Assembly: GCF_017872975.1 (NCBI RefSeq)
Contig: NZ_JAGGJP010000002.1
Span: 124,001 to 188,000 of the forward strand
Length of the DNA: 64,000 nucleotides
From: Rubellimicrobium aerolatum
GTDB lineage: Bacteria; Pseudomonadota; Alphaproteobacteria; Rhodobacterales; Rhodobacteraceae
Direction of reading: 5' to 3'
Both the position numbers and the translations under genes were made by a program. Shown here piece by piece: positions 25,345 to 35,881 of this stretch; position 1 is the stretch's first letter, and every line of letters begins with the position of its first letter. The notes beneath the pieces were generated by a model. The model did no database searches, had not been told where the DNA came from, and saw only the letters and a program-made list of their open reading frames with translations.

Positions 25345-26061
25345 TTACCGATGGTACCAGCGCCTCTCCGATGGCCACGTTTTTGAAATTGCCGCACTTA
25401 GAACTCCGGAGTTGATAATAGCTTCATTGTATTTTTGGTGCCAAACTGCATCATAAGATGCTCGATAAAACTGACGAGCATAAAGGTACACATCAGCGAG
25501 CTGTATCAGTCGGCTATGATGCGATCGAGCAAAATGAACTGTATCAATAAGCCGGTCTATCTTAGTCCCTTTCGCCCAATAGGTGCCACCGTCCCTGTAC
25601 TGCGACAAGGACGCCACTGTCGGACCAACTTTCGGCTCATCCATATCGCCAATCAACATACCCAAACTGTCACTTCGAACTAAGAACTTATCTATCTGCT
25701 CTACTAGATACATGAACGCCACCTCGTCCGGTTCCTGAGGGTAAACGAAGTTGGCTGGTATAATCTTTATATAAAATCGAAAGATCTCCTTAGACGCACA
25801 GATCGCTAACAGCTCCTTGAATATCTCAAGCCTAAGCTGCGAGTCCATGCCCTTAAAGGAACTTTTCCCGTGAAAGATATCGCGACCATGAAATTCAGTG
25901 CCATGCTCCAATAGTCTCCTATTGAATACCTTAAGGGCCAGATCATTCATTTTGGCCTCAATGGACGAAAGATCCTCAGATCGAACCGCGACTCCACCCA
26001 TCCAAAAAGCTTCTTGGGCAGGGGGGTCATATTTTACTTCATCATAGTAGAATAGATACAC
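25345..26061 (-). CDS. DUF3800 domain protein, AT-rich (probable acquired gene)
   Basis: A 238-residue DUF3800 protein, a family with RNase H-like nuclease features and no settled function. It starts at a GTG with YLFYYDEVKYDPPAQEAF, which carries the first acidic pair. Other family points are TEFHGRDIFHG, GMLIGDMDEP and IQLADVYLYARQFYR. Base composition is much lower in G+C than any neighbour and codon use is different (many AAA, TTA, ATA). Its start lies only 3 bp after the thyX stop on the same strand, so it would be expressed by read-through. Relatives are often found in defence or mobile contexts. Confidence 0.85.
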   Translation of the reverse strand: MYLFYYDEVKYDPPAQEAFWMGGVAVRSEDLSSIEAKMNDLALKVFNRRLLEHGTEFHGRDIFHGKSSFKGMDSQLRLEIFKELLAICASKEIFRFYIKIIPANFVYPQEPDEVAFMYLVEQIDKFLVRSDSLGMLIGDMDEPKVGPTVASLSQYRDGGTYWAKGTKIDRLIDTVHFARSHHSRLIQLADVYLYARQFYRASYDAVWHQKYNEAIINSGVLSAAISKTWPSERRWYHR

Positions 26062-26064
26062 GAC

Positions 26065-26970
26065 CTACCCCCACACCCCCTCGAACTCCCGCCATTCCCC
26101 CTTGCTCATCCCGGACGTCTCCTGCGTCACCACCTCCCCGGCCAGCCGGCGCTTGAGCACCTCCACGCCCTTCGCGGAGAGGGACACGCTCCCCAGGCGG
26201 AAGTCCTCGAAGGCCGTCCAGGCGAAGGGCACCCAGTCGGCGACGATGCCGGCGAGGACCTCGGCGTAGACGCGGATCTCGTATTGGGCGTGGGGGTCGG
26301 CGCGGAGGCGGAGGAAGTGGAACAGGTTGTGGAGGTTCGTCTTCCAATACCACTGCGTGTAGACGTTCATGGGGAGGTTCATGCGGGCGAGCTCGCGCGC
26401 GAGGCCCTGCTGGCCCTCCTGCGAGATCATCGCCTCGTAATGGTCGTAGGCCTGGGTCGCGTCCTCGCGCAGCCAGCCCAGGACGCGGGCGGCCTCGTCG
26501 TCCGAGAGCGTGTCGCCCCGGCCCTGGTTGTTCACCGCGCTCTGGGCGGCCAGCGCCTCGCGGGCGGGGATGTAGAACTCGCGGTCGAGGATGGAGTAGC
26601 GGGCGCTGTATTCGTTCACCGAGGCCGTGCGGTGGCGGATCCACTGGCGGGCCACGAAGACGGGGAGCTTCACGTGGAGCTTGATCTCGCACATCTCGAA
26701 GGGGGTCGAGTGCCAGTGGCGCATGAGGTAGCGGATCAGCCCTTCGTCGTTCTGCACGGACTTGGTGCCGCGCCCGTAGGAGACGCGGGCGGCCTGCACG
26801 ATCGAGGAATCGTCGCCCATGTAGTCCACGACGCGCACGAGCCCGTGGTCGAGGACCGGGTGGACGAGGTGGAGGTGCCGCTCCATCCCCTCGGACACGG
26901 GGCGGAGCGTCGGGCGGGCGGCGGCGCGGAGGTCGGCGATCTCGGCCTCCTGTTCGGGGGTGAGCGGCAT
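26065..26970 (-). CDS. thyX: Flavin-dependent thymidylate synthase ThyX
   Basis: FAD-dependent enzyme making dTMP from dUMP with methylene-tetrahydrofolate and NADPH. The 301-residue product has the ThyX signature [14 protein letters not shown] (residues 112-125) and the conserved [20 protein letters not shown] block with the active-site region. The ATG at 26970 gives the usual N-terminus. ThyA is not in the window. The DUF3800 gene is attached directly downstream. Confidence 0.96.
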   Translation of the reverse strand: MPLTPEQEAEIADLRAAARPTLRPVSEGMERHLHLVHPVLDHGLVRVVDYMGDDSSIVQAARVSYGRGTKSVQNDEGLIRYLMRHWHSTPFEMCEIKLHVKLPVFVARQWIRHRTASVNEYSARYSILDREFYIPAREALAAQSAVNNQGRGDTLSDDEAARVLGWLREDATQAYDHYEAMISQEGQQGLARELARMNLPMNVYTQWYWKTNLHNLFHFLRLRADPHAQYEIRVYAEVLAGIVADWVPFAWTAFEDFRLGSVSLSAKGVEVLKRRLAGEVVTQETSGMSKGEWREFEGVWG

Positions 26971-27154
26971 GGGCGGTCCTCCTGAAGGCTCGGGACCGTC
27001 TTGGGGCGAAGGGCGGGGGCGGGGCAACGGGTTCGGGCGCGCGGCGGCGCGGTCGGGCGGGCGCGTGGCCGCGCCGCGACAGGATCGGGGGCGGCGGGGC
27101 TGGCGCAGGGCGCGGGCGCTGCTAGGTTGCCGGCCGACGAAATGGGGGGACGGC

Positions 27155-27583
27155 ATGACGATCCGCTATCTGCACACCATGGTCCGCGTGCTGGACCTGG
27201 AGACGAGCTTGGCCTTCTGGGAGCTGCTGGGGCTGAAGGAGGTCCGCCGCATCGACAACGAGGGGGGGCGGTTCAGCCTGGTGTTCCTGGCGCCGCCCGG
27301 GCAGGAGGAGTGCCCGGTCGAGCTGACGTGGAACTGGGACGGCGATCCGGGGCTGCCGTCGGATTCGCGCCACTTCGGGCATCTGGCCTACGAGGTGGAC
27401 GACATCTACGAGACGTGCCGGACCCTCATGGAGGCGGGCGTGACCGTGAACCGGCCGCCCCGAGACGGGCACATGGCGTTCGTCCGCTCTCCCGACAACG
27501 TGTCGGTCGAGCTTCTCCAGAAGGGGGCGCGCAAGGCGCCGGAAGAGCCCTGGGCGTCGATGCCCAACACCGGGCACTGGTGA
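27155..27583 (+). CDS. VOC family protein (lactoylglutathione lyase-like)
   Basis: A 142-residue vicinal-oxygen-chelate protein with two beta-alpha-beta-beta-beta modules. It begins [21 protein letters not shown], with the first metal His, and has a Glu in [18 protein letters not shown] (His) and a Glu in SVELLQKG. That metal set is the one of glyoxalase I, which converts the methylglyoxal-glutathione adduct. The length is normal for the bacterial enzyme. It is convergent with the MarR-type gene, 16 bp away. Confidence 0.85.
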   Translation: MTIRYLHTMVRVLDLETSLAFWELLGLKEVRRIDNEGGRFSLVFLAPPGQEECPVELTWNWDGDPGLPSDSRHFGHLAYEVDDIYETCRTLMEAGVTVNRPPRDGHMAFVRSPDNVSVELLQKGARKAPEEPWASMPNTGHW

Positions 27584-27599
27584 GGGGCGGGGCGCAGGG

Positions 27600-28106
27600 T
27601 CAGTAGATGTAGCGGATCTGGTCGGTCCAGTAGCGTTCCATCCGCTTGAGGGCGTTCGTGATCTCGTCCATGGCGTCCGCGTCGAGGATGGCGCGGGCGA
27701 TCAGCCCCTCGGCGTGGGTGGCGAAGAGGCGGGCCACCACCTCGCGCAGCTTGCGGCCCCTGTCCGTGAGGCGGACGCGGACGGAGCGGCGGTCGATCTC
27801 GCTCCGCTGGTGGTGCATGTAGCCGAGCTCCACCAGCTTCTTGAGGTTGTAGCTGACGTTCGAGCCCTGGTAGTAGCCACGGGTCTTGAGCTCCCCGGCG
27901 GTCACCTCGTTGTCGCCGATGTTGAACAGCAGGAGCGCCTGCACCGGGTTCACGTCGAGGATCCGCAGCCTCTCGAACTCGTCCTTGATGACGTCGAGGA
28001 GGAGGCGGTGCAGCCGCTCGACGAGCGTGAGCGCGTCGAGGTAGCTGCGCATGAAGGCGGCGTCGCGCGCCGGGAGTAGGGTGTCACCACCAGTTCTAAT
28101 GTTCAT
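27600..28106 (-). CDS. ldtR: MarR family winged-helix regulator (LdtR-like)
   Basis: A 168-residue MarR-family regulator. It contains VQALLLFNIGDNEVTAGELK, the recognition helix RGYYQGSNVSYNLKKLVELGY and the wing HQRSEIDRRSVRVRLTDRG. This strongly resembles LdtR of Rhizobiales and Liberibacter, which controls an L,D-transpeptidase and osmotic tolerance. No L,D-transpeptidase gene is adjacent here. The ATG at 28106 is chosen because homologues start MNIRTGGDTLLPARD. Symbol given by resemblance only. Confidence 0.82.
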   Translation of the reverse strand: MNIRTGGDTLLPARDAAFMRSYLDALTLVERLHRLLLDVIKDEFERLRILDVNPVQALLLFNIGDNEVTAGELKTRGYYQGSNVSYNLKKLVELGYMHHQRSEIDRRSVRVRLTDRGRKLREVVARLFATHAEGLIARAILDADAMDEITNALKRMERYWTDQIRYIY

Positions 28107-28221
28107 GGCACGGGTCCGATCCAGCGATTTCGAACCCAATATGCGGGAACAGTCGCGAACATCCGGTTAAAGCCGGAGCGTTCTTCGCGGCGAGTCCCTG
28201 AAAACTTGATTGAAATGCCGG

Positions 28222-28277
28222 GTCGGTCGGGCCGGGTCAGTCGGGGCAGGTCAGTCGGGGCGGGTCAGTCGGGGCGG
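28222..28277. repeat. 14-bp tandem repeat at the sdhE 3-prime end
   Basis: Four near-identical 14-bp units (consensus GTCAGTCGGGGCGG) run across the sdhE stop codon at 28265-28267. On the minus strand each unit reads as Arg-Pro-Asp followed by TGA, so extra units fall outside the coding frame. Slippage would leave the protein intact. Confidence 0.75.
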
Positions 28278-28552
28278 GTCAGGCCCACGGCCCCGGCGCG
28301 GACGCGGGCGAGGAGCGCCATGTAGCGCGGGGGAGTGGCGTCGGCGCCGCTGATCCAGGCGAGGAGGTCGTGGTCGCTCTCGGCCAGGAGGGATTCGTAG
28401 AGGTCGAGGTCGGCGGGGGAGAGGGTCGCCAGCTCGCGCCCGGCGAAGTCGCGCAGGATCAGGTCCATCTCGCGGATGCCGCGCCACATGGAGCGGGTGC
28501 GGAGGCGGCCCAGCCGGGCCTCGGGCGATTCGGGCCTGGAGGAATCGGGCAT
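28265..28552 (-). CDS. sdhE: FAD assembly factor SdhE (succinate dehydrogenase assembly factor 2)
   Basis: A 95-residue helical protein that promotes covalent flavinylation of succinate dehydrogenase. The family motif RGxxEMD appears as WRGIREMDLILRDF, with the usual downstream LLAESDHDLLAWISG. Start ATG at 28552. The aspartate aminotransferase gene is divergent, 81 bp away. Its stop codon lies inside a 14-bp tandem repeat. Confidence 0.93.
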   Translation of the reverse strand: MPDSSRPESPEARLGRLRTRSMWRGIREMDLILRDFAGRELATLSPADLDLYESLLAESDHDLLAWISGADATPPRYMALLARVRAGAVGLTRPD

Positions 28553-28576
28553 GGGCCTTCCTTCAAGTGCTTGTGA

Positions 28577-29836
<1,260 letters not shown>

Positions 29837-30000
29837 TCGGGCGCGCGGAGAGTTGCCGATCCGGGTCGGGGGACCATGGGACGAAGGTCCGAAACGGCCG
29901 CCGAATCAGTCGCGTTAACCTTTTGCCGACGTTAGCGTGAACGGGAGAAGGCGAGATGGACGCGGTTCGGCCGCAGGGCATCCCGCCGACCAGCCCACTC

Positions 30001-30035
30001 GGTCGCGCCCCGCCACCATGGGGTGAGGCGCGACC
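30001..30035. terminator. Hairpin between aatA and the DedA gene
   Basis: GGTCGCGCC (30001-30009) pairs with GGCGCGACC (30027-30035), and an inner CCCC/GGGG extends the stem. It lies 9 bp after the DedA stop codon (minus strand) and could serve both convergent genes. Confidence 0.6.
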
Positions 30036-30044
30036 GGATCGGCC

Positions 30045-30659
30045 TCAGCCGCGCCCCGACCGGCGGCGGCGAAGCCCGCGGACGACGCGGACGATGTAAA
30101 GGCCGACGATCGCCAGGACGATGAGCGTCGAGATGGGGTTCACCCAGGCCTCGACGGCCTTGTAGTTGCTTTCGAGCAGGTAGCCCGCCCCCGCCAGGAT
30201 CGCGATCCAGAGGAAGCTGCCCGCCGCCGTGTAGGCCGCGAAGGACGGGAACGGCATCTCGGCCAGGCCCGCCGGGACCGAGATCAGGGTTCGGATCGTC
30301 GGCACGAGGCGGCCCAGGACCACCGCGACGGGGCCGTAGCGGTGGAACCAGTCCATGGCGCTCTCGGCCTCCTGGCGCGACATGGTGAGCCAGACGCCGT
30401 GGCGGTCGAGGAAGCGCAGGAACCTTTCGCGGCCCCAGGCGCGGGCGAGGCCATACCAGAGCAGCGTGCCCACCGTGGAGCCGAGGGTCGCCACGATCAG
30501 GAGGCCGATCAGGGGGATGGCGCCCTGCGCGGCCTTGAAGCCGGCGAGCGGGACGATCAGCTCGGACGGGATGGGGGGGAAGACGTTTTCGAGGATCATC
30601 AGGAGACCCACCGCGAGGAGGCCCCCGGTCTCGATCCAGGCGGTGATGAAGTCGAACAT
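30045..30659 (-). CDS. DedA family membrane protein
   Basis: A 204-residue polytopic DedA/SNARE-associated family protein of the inner membrane; members act in lipid-carrier (undecaprenyl phosphate or phospholipid) translocation. It shows ENVFPPIPSELIVPLAG near the N-terminus, then STVGTLLWYGLARAWG, and the re-entrant signature VLGRLVPTIRTLISVPAGLAEM. The start ATG directly follows the stop of the MATE gene with no gap, so the two are probably co-expressed. Confidence 0.92.
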   Translation of the reverse strand: MFDFITAWIETGGLLAVGLLMILENVFPPIPSELIVPLAGFKAAQGAIPLIGLLIVATLGSTVGTLLWYGLARAWGRERFLRFLDRHGVWLTMSRQEAESAMDWFHRYGPVAVVLGRLVPTIRTLISVPAGLAEMPFPSFAAYTAAGSFLWIAILAGAGYLLESNYKAVEAWVNPISTLIVLAIVGLYIVRVVRGLRRRRSGRG

Positions 30660-32045
30660 CTAGGCGTGCAGTCCTGTGAGGGGGCGCGAGGCGCGGCGCC
30701 AGAACCGTGCCATGAGGAGGGCCGAGGCCGCAACGAGGGAGGTCACGAGGCCGAGCCAGACGCCGGCCGCGCCCCAGCCGAGGGCGAAGCCCAGGACATA
30801 GGCCACCGGCAGGCCGATGGCCCAGTAGGAGAGCGCGGCGAGGATCATCGGGACCGTCGTGTCGTGGAGGCCCCGCAGGAGCCCCATGGCGAGGACCTGC
30901 ATCCCGTCGAAGATCTGGAACAGCGCCGCGAAGGCGAGGAGCCCCGCGCCCACGGCGATCACCTGCGCCGCCGCCGGGTCGGCGGGATCGACGAACAGCG
31001 ACAGCAGCGGCCCCGGCGCGAGCAGGAAGCCGGTGGAGGCCAGCACCGCGAAGCCCGCCGACAGCGCGATGGCCACCAGCGCCCCCTGGCGCAGCCCCTC
31101 GCGGTCGGAGCGGCCCAACGCCTGCCCGGCGCGGACGGTGACGGCCTGGCTGAGGCCAAGGTGGAGCATGAAGGTGGCCGAGGCCATCTGGAGGGCGACC
31201 CCGTGGGCGGCGAGGGCGACCTCGCCCACCCAGCCCATCATCACGGAGGAGCCGGCGAAGAGCCCGACCTCGGCCAGCAGTTGCCCGCCGATGGGCCAGC
31301 CCAGGCGGAAGACGCGGCCCATCGCCGCCCAGTCGGGGCGCCACCAGCGTTGCAGGAGGCGGTAGTCGGGCAGCCAGCCCAGCGCGTAGGCCCAGAGCGC
31401 CGCCGCCGTGAGGGTCTGCGTGCCGAGCGCCGCCCAGGCCGCGCCCTCGATGCCCAACTCGGGCAGGCCCCAGGCGCCGAAGATCAGCGCGTAGCCCCAG
31501 AGGGCGTTGAGCAGGGCGGCGGCGATGGTGGCCCACATCAGGACGCCGGCCCGCTCGAGCGCCGACAGGAACGAGCGCAGGACGGCGATCATCAGGGTCG
31601 GGATCAGGCCCCAGCCCGCGATGCCGAGATAGCGGCCGGCGAGGTCGGCGATGGCGGGCTCCTGGCCCAGGTGGCTGAAGATCAGGCCGGACCAGAGCAG
31701 CACCGGCAGGAACAGCGCCGCGTAGCCCATCGAGAGCCAGAGCCCCATGCGGGTGGCGCGGCGCACCTCGCGCAGGTCGCCCTCCTCGCGCGCGGTGGCG
31801 GCGAGCGGCATCACGGCGATGCCGAAGCCCGAGCCCATCAGGAAGACGATGTACCAGAGCGAGGAGGCGAGCGTGATCGCCGCGAGTTCCGTCACGCCAT
31901 ACCAGCCCAGCAGCACGATGTCGGTGAGGTGGATGGCGAAGCCCGCGAGGTTGGAGCCGATCAGCGGCACCGCGAGGGCGAGGAGGCCGCGCGCGTGGCC
32001 GGACCAGCCCGGGCGGGCCGGGGCAAGGGTCGGGGTCTGGGTCAT
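30660..32045 (-). CDS. MATE family efflux transporter
   Basis: A 461-residue multidrug and toxin extrusion antiporter with about twelve membrane helices. Typical NorM-like segments are AVPLIGSNLAGFAIHLTDIVLLGWYG at the start, AEVGLFAGSSVMMGWVG in the seventh helix and FQIFDGMQVLAMGLLRGLHDTTVP towards the C-terminus. It would export cationic drugs using a Na+ or H+ gradient. Substrate unknown. Ends immediately before the DedA gene. Confidence 0.92.
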   Translation of the reverse strand: MTQTPTLAPARPGWSGHARGLLALAVPLIGSNLAGFAIHLTDIVLLGWYGVTELAAITLASSLWYIVFLMGSGFGIAVMPLAATAREEGDLREVRRATRMGLWLSMGYAALFLPVLLWSGLIFSHLGQEPAIADLAGRYLGIAGWGLIPTLMIAVLRSFLSALERAGVLMWATIAAALLNALWGYALIFGAWGLPELGIEGAAWAALGTQTLTAAALWAYALGWLPDYRLLQRWWRPDWAAMGRVFRLGWPIGGQLLAEVGLFAGSSVMMGWVGEVALAAHGVALQMASATFMLHLGLSQAVTVRAGQALGRSDREGLRQGALVAIALSAGFAVLASTGFLLAPGPLLSLFVDPADPAAAQVIAVGAGLLAFAALFQIFDGMQVLAMGLLRGLHDTTVPMILAALSYWAIGLPVAYVLGFALGWGAAGVWLGLVTSLVAASALLMARFWRRASRPLTGLHA

Positions 32046-32129
32046 GGCGGCGGACCTAGGCCGGAACGGAGGCCAAGTCGAGCGCGGAACGGGCGGGGTT
32101 GCCCGTCCCTTGGGCGGTTCGCGAACGGG

Positions 32130-33008
32130 TCAGGGCAGGTCGCGCCAGCCGTGGGCGGGGGCGAAGCCCAGGAGGCGGCGGGCCTTGGCGTTGGAGTAGA
32201 AGGTCTCGTGTTCGCCCAAGGGGCGGTGGAGGGGGAGGCCCTCGTAGAAGCGGCGGATGACCTCGGCGGAGGGGAGGCCGACGGAGGAGTCGTCGTTGGC
32301 GACATTGAACACCTGATAGCCGAGGCCGTCCGTCGCGAGGCAGCGGTCCACCATGTGCCCGAGGTCGCGGGCGTCGATGTAGGCGAAGATGTTGCGGCGG
32401 CGGACCTCCGGGTGCTCGCGCCAGGTCGTCGCGTGGGCGGAGTATTCGTGCGGCTCGATGACGTTGTTGATGCGAAGGGCGTAGATGTCGGAGCCGGTGC
32501 GGGCCTGGAAGCTGCGGGCGGTCGCCTCGTTGCAGACCTTGGACATGGCGTAGGCGTCCTGGGGGACGGTCGGGTGCTCCTCGTCCACGGGGATGTAGAG
32601 GGGGCGCACCTCGCCCTGCGCGAAGCAGACGCCGTAGGTCGTTTCCGAGGAGGCGATGACGATCTTGCGGATGCCGAGCTTGGTCGCGGCGTCGAGGACG
32701 TTGAAGGTCGAGAGGACGTTGACGCGGTAGGTCTCACTGTCCGCCGTCAGGAACATCGAGGGGATGGCAGCGAAGTGGACGACGGCGTCGTAGGGGGCGG
32801 GAGCCTCGTCCAGATCCGCGCCGGAGGCCGGGGAGGCCATGGCGTTGAAGACCTGATGGCCGTCGGTGAGGTCCACCCGGAGGTCGGGGACGCCGGGATG
32901 GTTCAGGCGGGCGAGGTCGATGTTGGTGACCCGGTGCCCCTGCCCCACCAGATGGGGGATGGCGTGGCGACCGGCCTTGCCGGCGCCGCCCGTGAAGAAG
33001 ACGCGCAT
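32130..33008 (-). CDS. NAD-dependent epimerase/dehydratase family protein
   Basis: A 292-residue extended short-chain dehydrogenase. The N-terminal nucleotide motif is FFTGGAGKAGRHAI (GxxGxxG) and the catalytic Tyr-Lys is in AYAMSKVCNEA. VHFAAIPSMF and VNVLSTFNVLDAATKLG are typical of epimerases and of uronate dehydrogenase-like members. The sugar substrate is unknown. Divergent from the glutathione transferase gene, 105 bp apart. Confidence 0.87.
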   Translation of the reverse strand: MRVFFTGGAGKAGRHAIPHLVGQGHRVTNIDLARLNHPGVPDLRVDLTDGHQVFNAMASPASGADLDEAPAPYDAVVHFAAIPSMFLTADSETYRVNVLSTFNVLDAATKLGIRKIVIASSETTYGVCFAQGEVRPLYIPVDEEHPTVPQDAYAMSKVCNEATARSFQARTGSDIYALRINNVIEPHEYSAHATTWREHPEVRRRNIFAYIDARDLGHMVDRCLATDGLGYQVFNVANDDSSVGLPSAEVIRRFYEGLPLHRPLGEHETFYSNAKARRLLGFAPAHGWRDLP

Positions 33009-33113
33009 GGGTGTTCCTCCTTTGCCGCGCCCTGTATGGAGCCCGTCCGGCCCCGGCTTTCAAGGCCGCGCGCGGCGGTCTAGCAAGGACCCGTCCCGAG
33101 GGAGACCGTTTCG

Positions 33114-33779
33114 ATGCCCACGCTCTATGGCACCCATCGCAGCCGCGCGACCCGCAACCTCTGGCTCGCGGCGGAGATCGGGCTGGAGCTGGAGTTGCGG
33201 CAGGTCTGGCAGGCCTATCGGCTGGACCGGCCGGAGGGGCCGGACGCCGCCCTCAACACCCGCTCGCGCGAGTTCCTGGCGCTGTCGCCGATGGGCGCGA
33301 TCCCGGTGCTGGTGGACGGCGATCTTGTCCTGACCGAGTCGCTGGCGATCAACCTGTATCTGGCGCGGCGCCATGGCGGCGACCTCGGCCCCCGCGACGA
33401 GGGCGAGAACGCGCTGATGACGCAATGGACGCTGTTCGCGGCCACCTCGCTGGAGGGGCCGGGGCACGCCATCCAGAACGCCTACACCTACGGGCGGTCG
33501 GACAGCGACGGCGGGCGCGAGGAGATCGCCGATATGGTGGAGAAGCTGGGCCGGCCGCTGCGGGCGCTGGAGGCGCATCTGTCGCGGGAGGCGCATCTGG
33601 TCGGCGGGCGCTTCACGGTGGCCGACATCAACGTGGCCGAGGTCCTGCGCTACGCCCAGGCGCACGAGCCGGCGCTGGACGACGCGCCGAGCGTGCGGGC
33701 CTGGCTGGCCGCGTGCCAGGCGCGGCCGGCCTTCAGGGCCATGTGGGAGCGTCGTTCGGCTGAGCCGATGTGGCCGTGA
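33114..33779 (+). CDS. Glutathione S-transferase family protein
   Basis: A 221-residue GST. The thioredoxin-like domain has the cis-Pro and Glu-Ser glutathione-binding elements in GAIPVLVDGDLVLTESLAINLYLA. The helical C-terminal domain has GGRFTVADINVAEVLRYA, with the N-capping box. The N-terminal active-site residue lies in LYGTHRSRATRNLW. Substrate not predictable. parE begins 73 bp downstream. Confidence 0.88.
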   Translation: MPTLYGTHRSRATRNLWLAAEIGLELELRQVWQAYRLDRPEGPDAALNTRSREFLALSPMGAIPVLVDGDLVLTESLAINLYLARRHGGDLGPRDEGENALMTQWTLFAATSLEGPGHAIQNAYTYGRSDSDGGREEIADMVEKLGRPLRALEAHLSREAHLVGGRFTVADINVAEVLRYAQAHEPALDDAPSVRAWLAACQARPAFRAMWERRSAEPMWP

Positions 33780-33852
33780 GCAGGTCCGCGCGGCGGGTCG
33801 GTCCGCGGGTCGCGGCCTGCGTCACTCGGAATCGTTGCGGAAAGGGACGGAA

Positions 33853-35844
33853 ATGACTAGTTGGGAAGAACGCAACGAGAACATGACGCCCATGCCCGAC
33901 GACCTCCTGAACGTGACCGAGACCTATGACGCCTCCTCGATCGAGGTGCTGGAAGGGCTGGAGCCCGTCCGCAAGCGGCCGGGGATGTACATCGGCGGCA
34001 CGGACGAGGCGGCCTTGCACCATCTGGTGGCCGAGATCCTCGACAACTCGATGGACGAGGCGGTGGCGGGGCACGCCAGCCGCATCGAGGTGGAGCTGCT
34101 GGCCGATGGCAGCGTGACGATCCGCGACAACGGGCGGGGGATGCCGGTCGATCCGCACCCCAAGTTCCCCGGCAAGAGCGCGCTGGAGGTGATCCATTGC
34201 ACGCTGCACGCGGGGGGCAAGTTCTCGGGCAAGGCCTACGAGACCTCGGGCGGGCTGCACGGCGTCGGCGCGTCGGTGGTGAACGCGCTGTCGGATTCGC
34301 TGGTCGTGCAGGTGGCGCGGAACAAGGTGCTGTACGAGCAGCGGTTCTCTCGCGGGGTGCCGCTGGGACCGTTGCAGACCTTGGGGGCCGCGCCGAACCG
34401 GCGGGGCACGTCGAGCACCTTCCACCCGGACGCGGAGATCTTCGGGCACCACGTCCTGCGGCCCTCGCGGCTGTTCAAGATGGTGCGGTCGAAGGCCTAC
34501 CTGTTCTCGGGCGTGGAGATCCGCTGGAAGTCGGAGATCGCGGAGGGCGACACGCCCACGGAGGCGACGTTCCGGTTCCCGGGCGGCCTCGCGGACTACC
34601 TGACCGAGACGCTGGGCGAGGCGTCCACCTATGCCGAGAAGCCCTTCGCGGGCACGGTGTCCTTCCCCGAGAAGTTCGGGGTGCCCGGCAAGGTGGAATG
34701 GGCGATCAACTGGACGCCGGCGCGGGACGGGTTCCTGCAAAGCTACTGCAACACGATCCCCACCCCCGAGGGCGGGACGCACGAGACGGGGTTCTGGTCG
34801 GCGATCCTCAAGGGGCTCAAGGCCTATGGGGAGCTGGCGAAGAACCGCAAGGCCCAGGACATCACGCGCGAGGACCTGCTGACGGGCGGCTGCGCGCTGG
34901 TGTCGTGCTTCATCCGCGAGCCGGAGTTCGTGGGGCAGACCAAGGACCGGCTGGCGACGGCAGACGCCGCGCGGCTGGTCGAGGGGGCGGTGCGCGACCA
35001 CTTCGACCACTGGCTGGCCGCGAACACCAAGAGCGCGGGGGCGATCCTCGATTTCCTGGTGCTGCGCGCCGAGGAGCGGCTGCGGCGGCGGCAGGAGAAG
35101 GAGACGGCCCGGAAGTCGGCCACGCGCAAGCTGCGGCTGCCGGGTAAGCTGGTGGACTGTTCCGCCACCAGCCGCGCGGGGACGGAGCTGTTCATCGTCG
35201 AGGGCGACTCGGCGGGCGGGTCGGCCAAGATGGCGCGGGACCGGCGGACGCAGGCACTGCTGCCGCTGCGGGGCAAGATCCTGAACGTGCTGGGGGCGGC
35301 CTCGGCCAAGCTGGGGAGCAACCAGGAGATCGCCGACCTGTCGCAGGCCCTAGGCGTGTCGCTGGGGTCCAGGTTCAACGTCGATGACCTGCGCTACGAG
35401 AAGGTCATCATCATGACCGACGCCGACGTGGACGGGGCGCATATCGCGTCGCTGCTGATGACGTTCTTCTTCACCCAGATGCGGCCGATGATCGACCGGG
35501 GCCACCTGTATCTGGCCTGCCCGCCGCTTTACCGGCTGACGCAGGGGACGAAGCGGCTTTATGTCGCCGACGACGCCGCGAAGGCGAAGTGGCTGGCGAA
35601 AGGCCTGGGCGGCAAGGGCAAGATCGACGTGCAGCGGTTCAAGGGCCTGGGCGAGATGGACGCCAAGGACCTGAAGGACACCACGATGGACCCCGCGACC
35701 CGGCGGCTGATCCGGGTGTCGTTGCAGGACGACGAGCCGGGGGAGACGGAGGATCTGGTCGAGCGGCTGATGGGGAAGAAGCCGGAGATGCGGTTCCAGT
35801 ATATTCAGGAGAATGCGCGGTTCGTGGAGGAGTTGGATGTGTGA
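33853..35844 (+). CDS. parE: DNA topoisomerase IV subunit B (ParE)
   Basis: ATPase subunit of topoisomerase IV, which unlinks daughter chromosomes. The 663-residue product has a GHKL ATPase domain (EILDNSMDEA, IRDNGRGMP, GGLHGVGASVVNALS), the transducer with its conserved Lys in QTKDRL, and a TOPRIM domain (VEGDSAGGSAK, TDADVDGAHI). ParE rather than GyrB is indicated by length and by NRKAQDITREDLL-type sequence. The start ATG at 33853 follows AAAGGGACGG; a TTG six codons earlier is in frame. An AT-rich gene of unknown function follows after 37 bp. Confidence 0.95.
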   Translation: MTSWEERNENMTPMPDDLLNVTETYDASSIEVLEGLEPVRKRPGMYIGGTDEAALHHLVAEILDNSMDEAVAGHASRIEVELLADGSVTIRDNGRGMPVDPHPKFPGKSALEVIHCTLHAGGKFSGKAYETSGGLHGVGASVVNALSDSLVVQVARNKVLYEQRFSRGVPLGPLQTLGAAPNRRGTSSTFHPDAEIFGHHVLRPSRLFKMVRSKAYLFSGVEIRWKSEIAEGDTPTEATFRFPGGLADYLTETLGEASTYAEKPFAGTVSFPEKFGVPGKVEWAINWTPARDGFLQSYCNTIPTPEGGTHETGFWSAILKGLKAYGELAKNRKAQDITREDLLTGGCALVSCFIREPEFVGQTKDRLATADAARLVEGAVRDHFDHWLAANTKSAGAILDFLVLRAEERLRRRQEKETARKSATRKLRLPGKLVDCSATSRAGTELFIVEGDSAGGSAKMARDRRTQALLPLRGKILNVLGAASAKLGSNQEIADLSQALGVSLGSRFNVDDLRYEKVIIMTDADVDGAHIASLLMTFFFTQMRPMIDRGHLYLACPPLYRLTQGTKRLYVADDAAKAKWLAKGLGGKGKIDVQRFKGLGEMDAKDLKDTTMDPATRRLIRVSLQDDEPGETEDLVERLMGKKPEMRFQYIQENARFVEELDV

Positions 35845-35881
35845 CAGAAATTGAACTTCTCTCCTCTATATTTATAAATTC

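Noticed and set aside
28222-28277. Short direct repeats considered as a CRISPR array
   Set aside because: Units are contiguous without spacers and only 14 bp long. No cas genes are in the window and no other array was seen.
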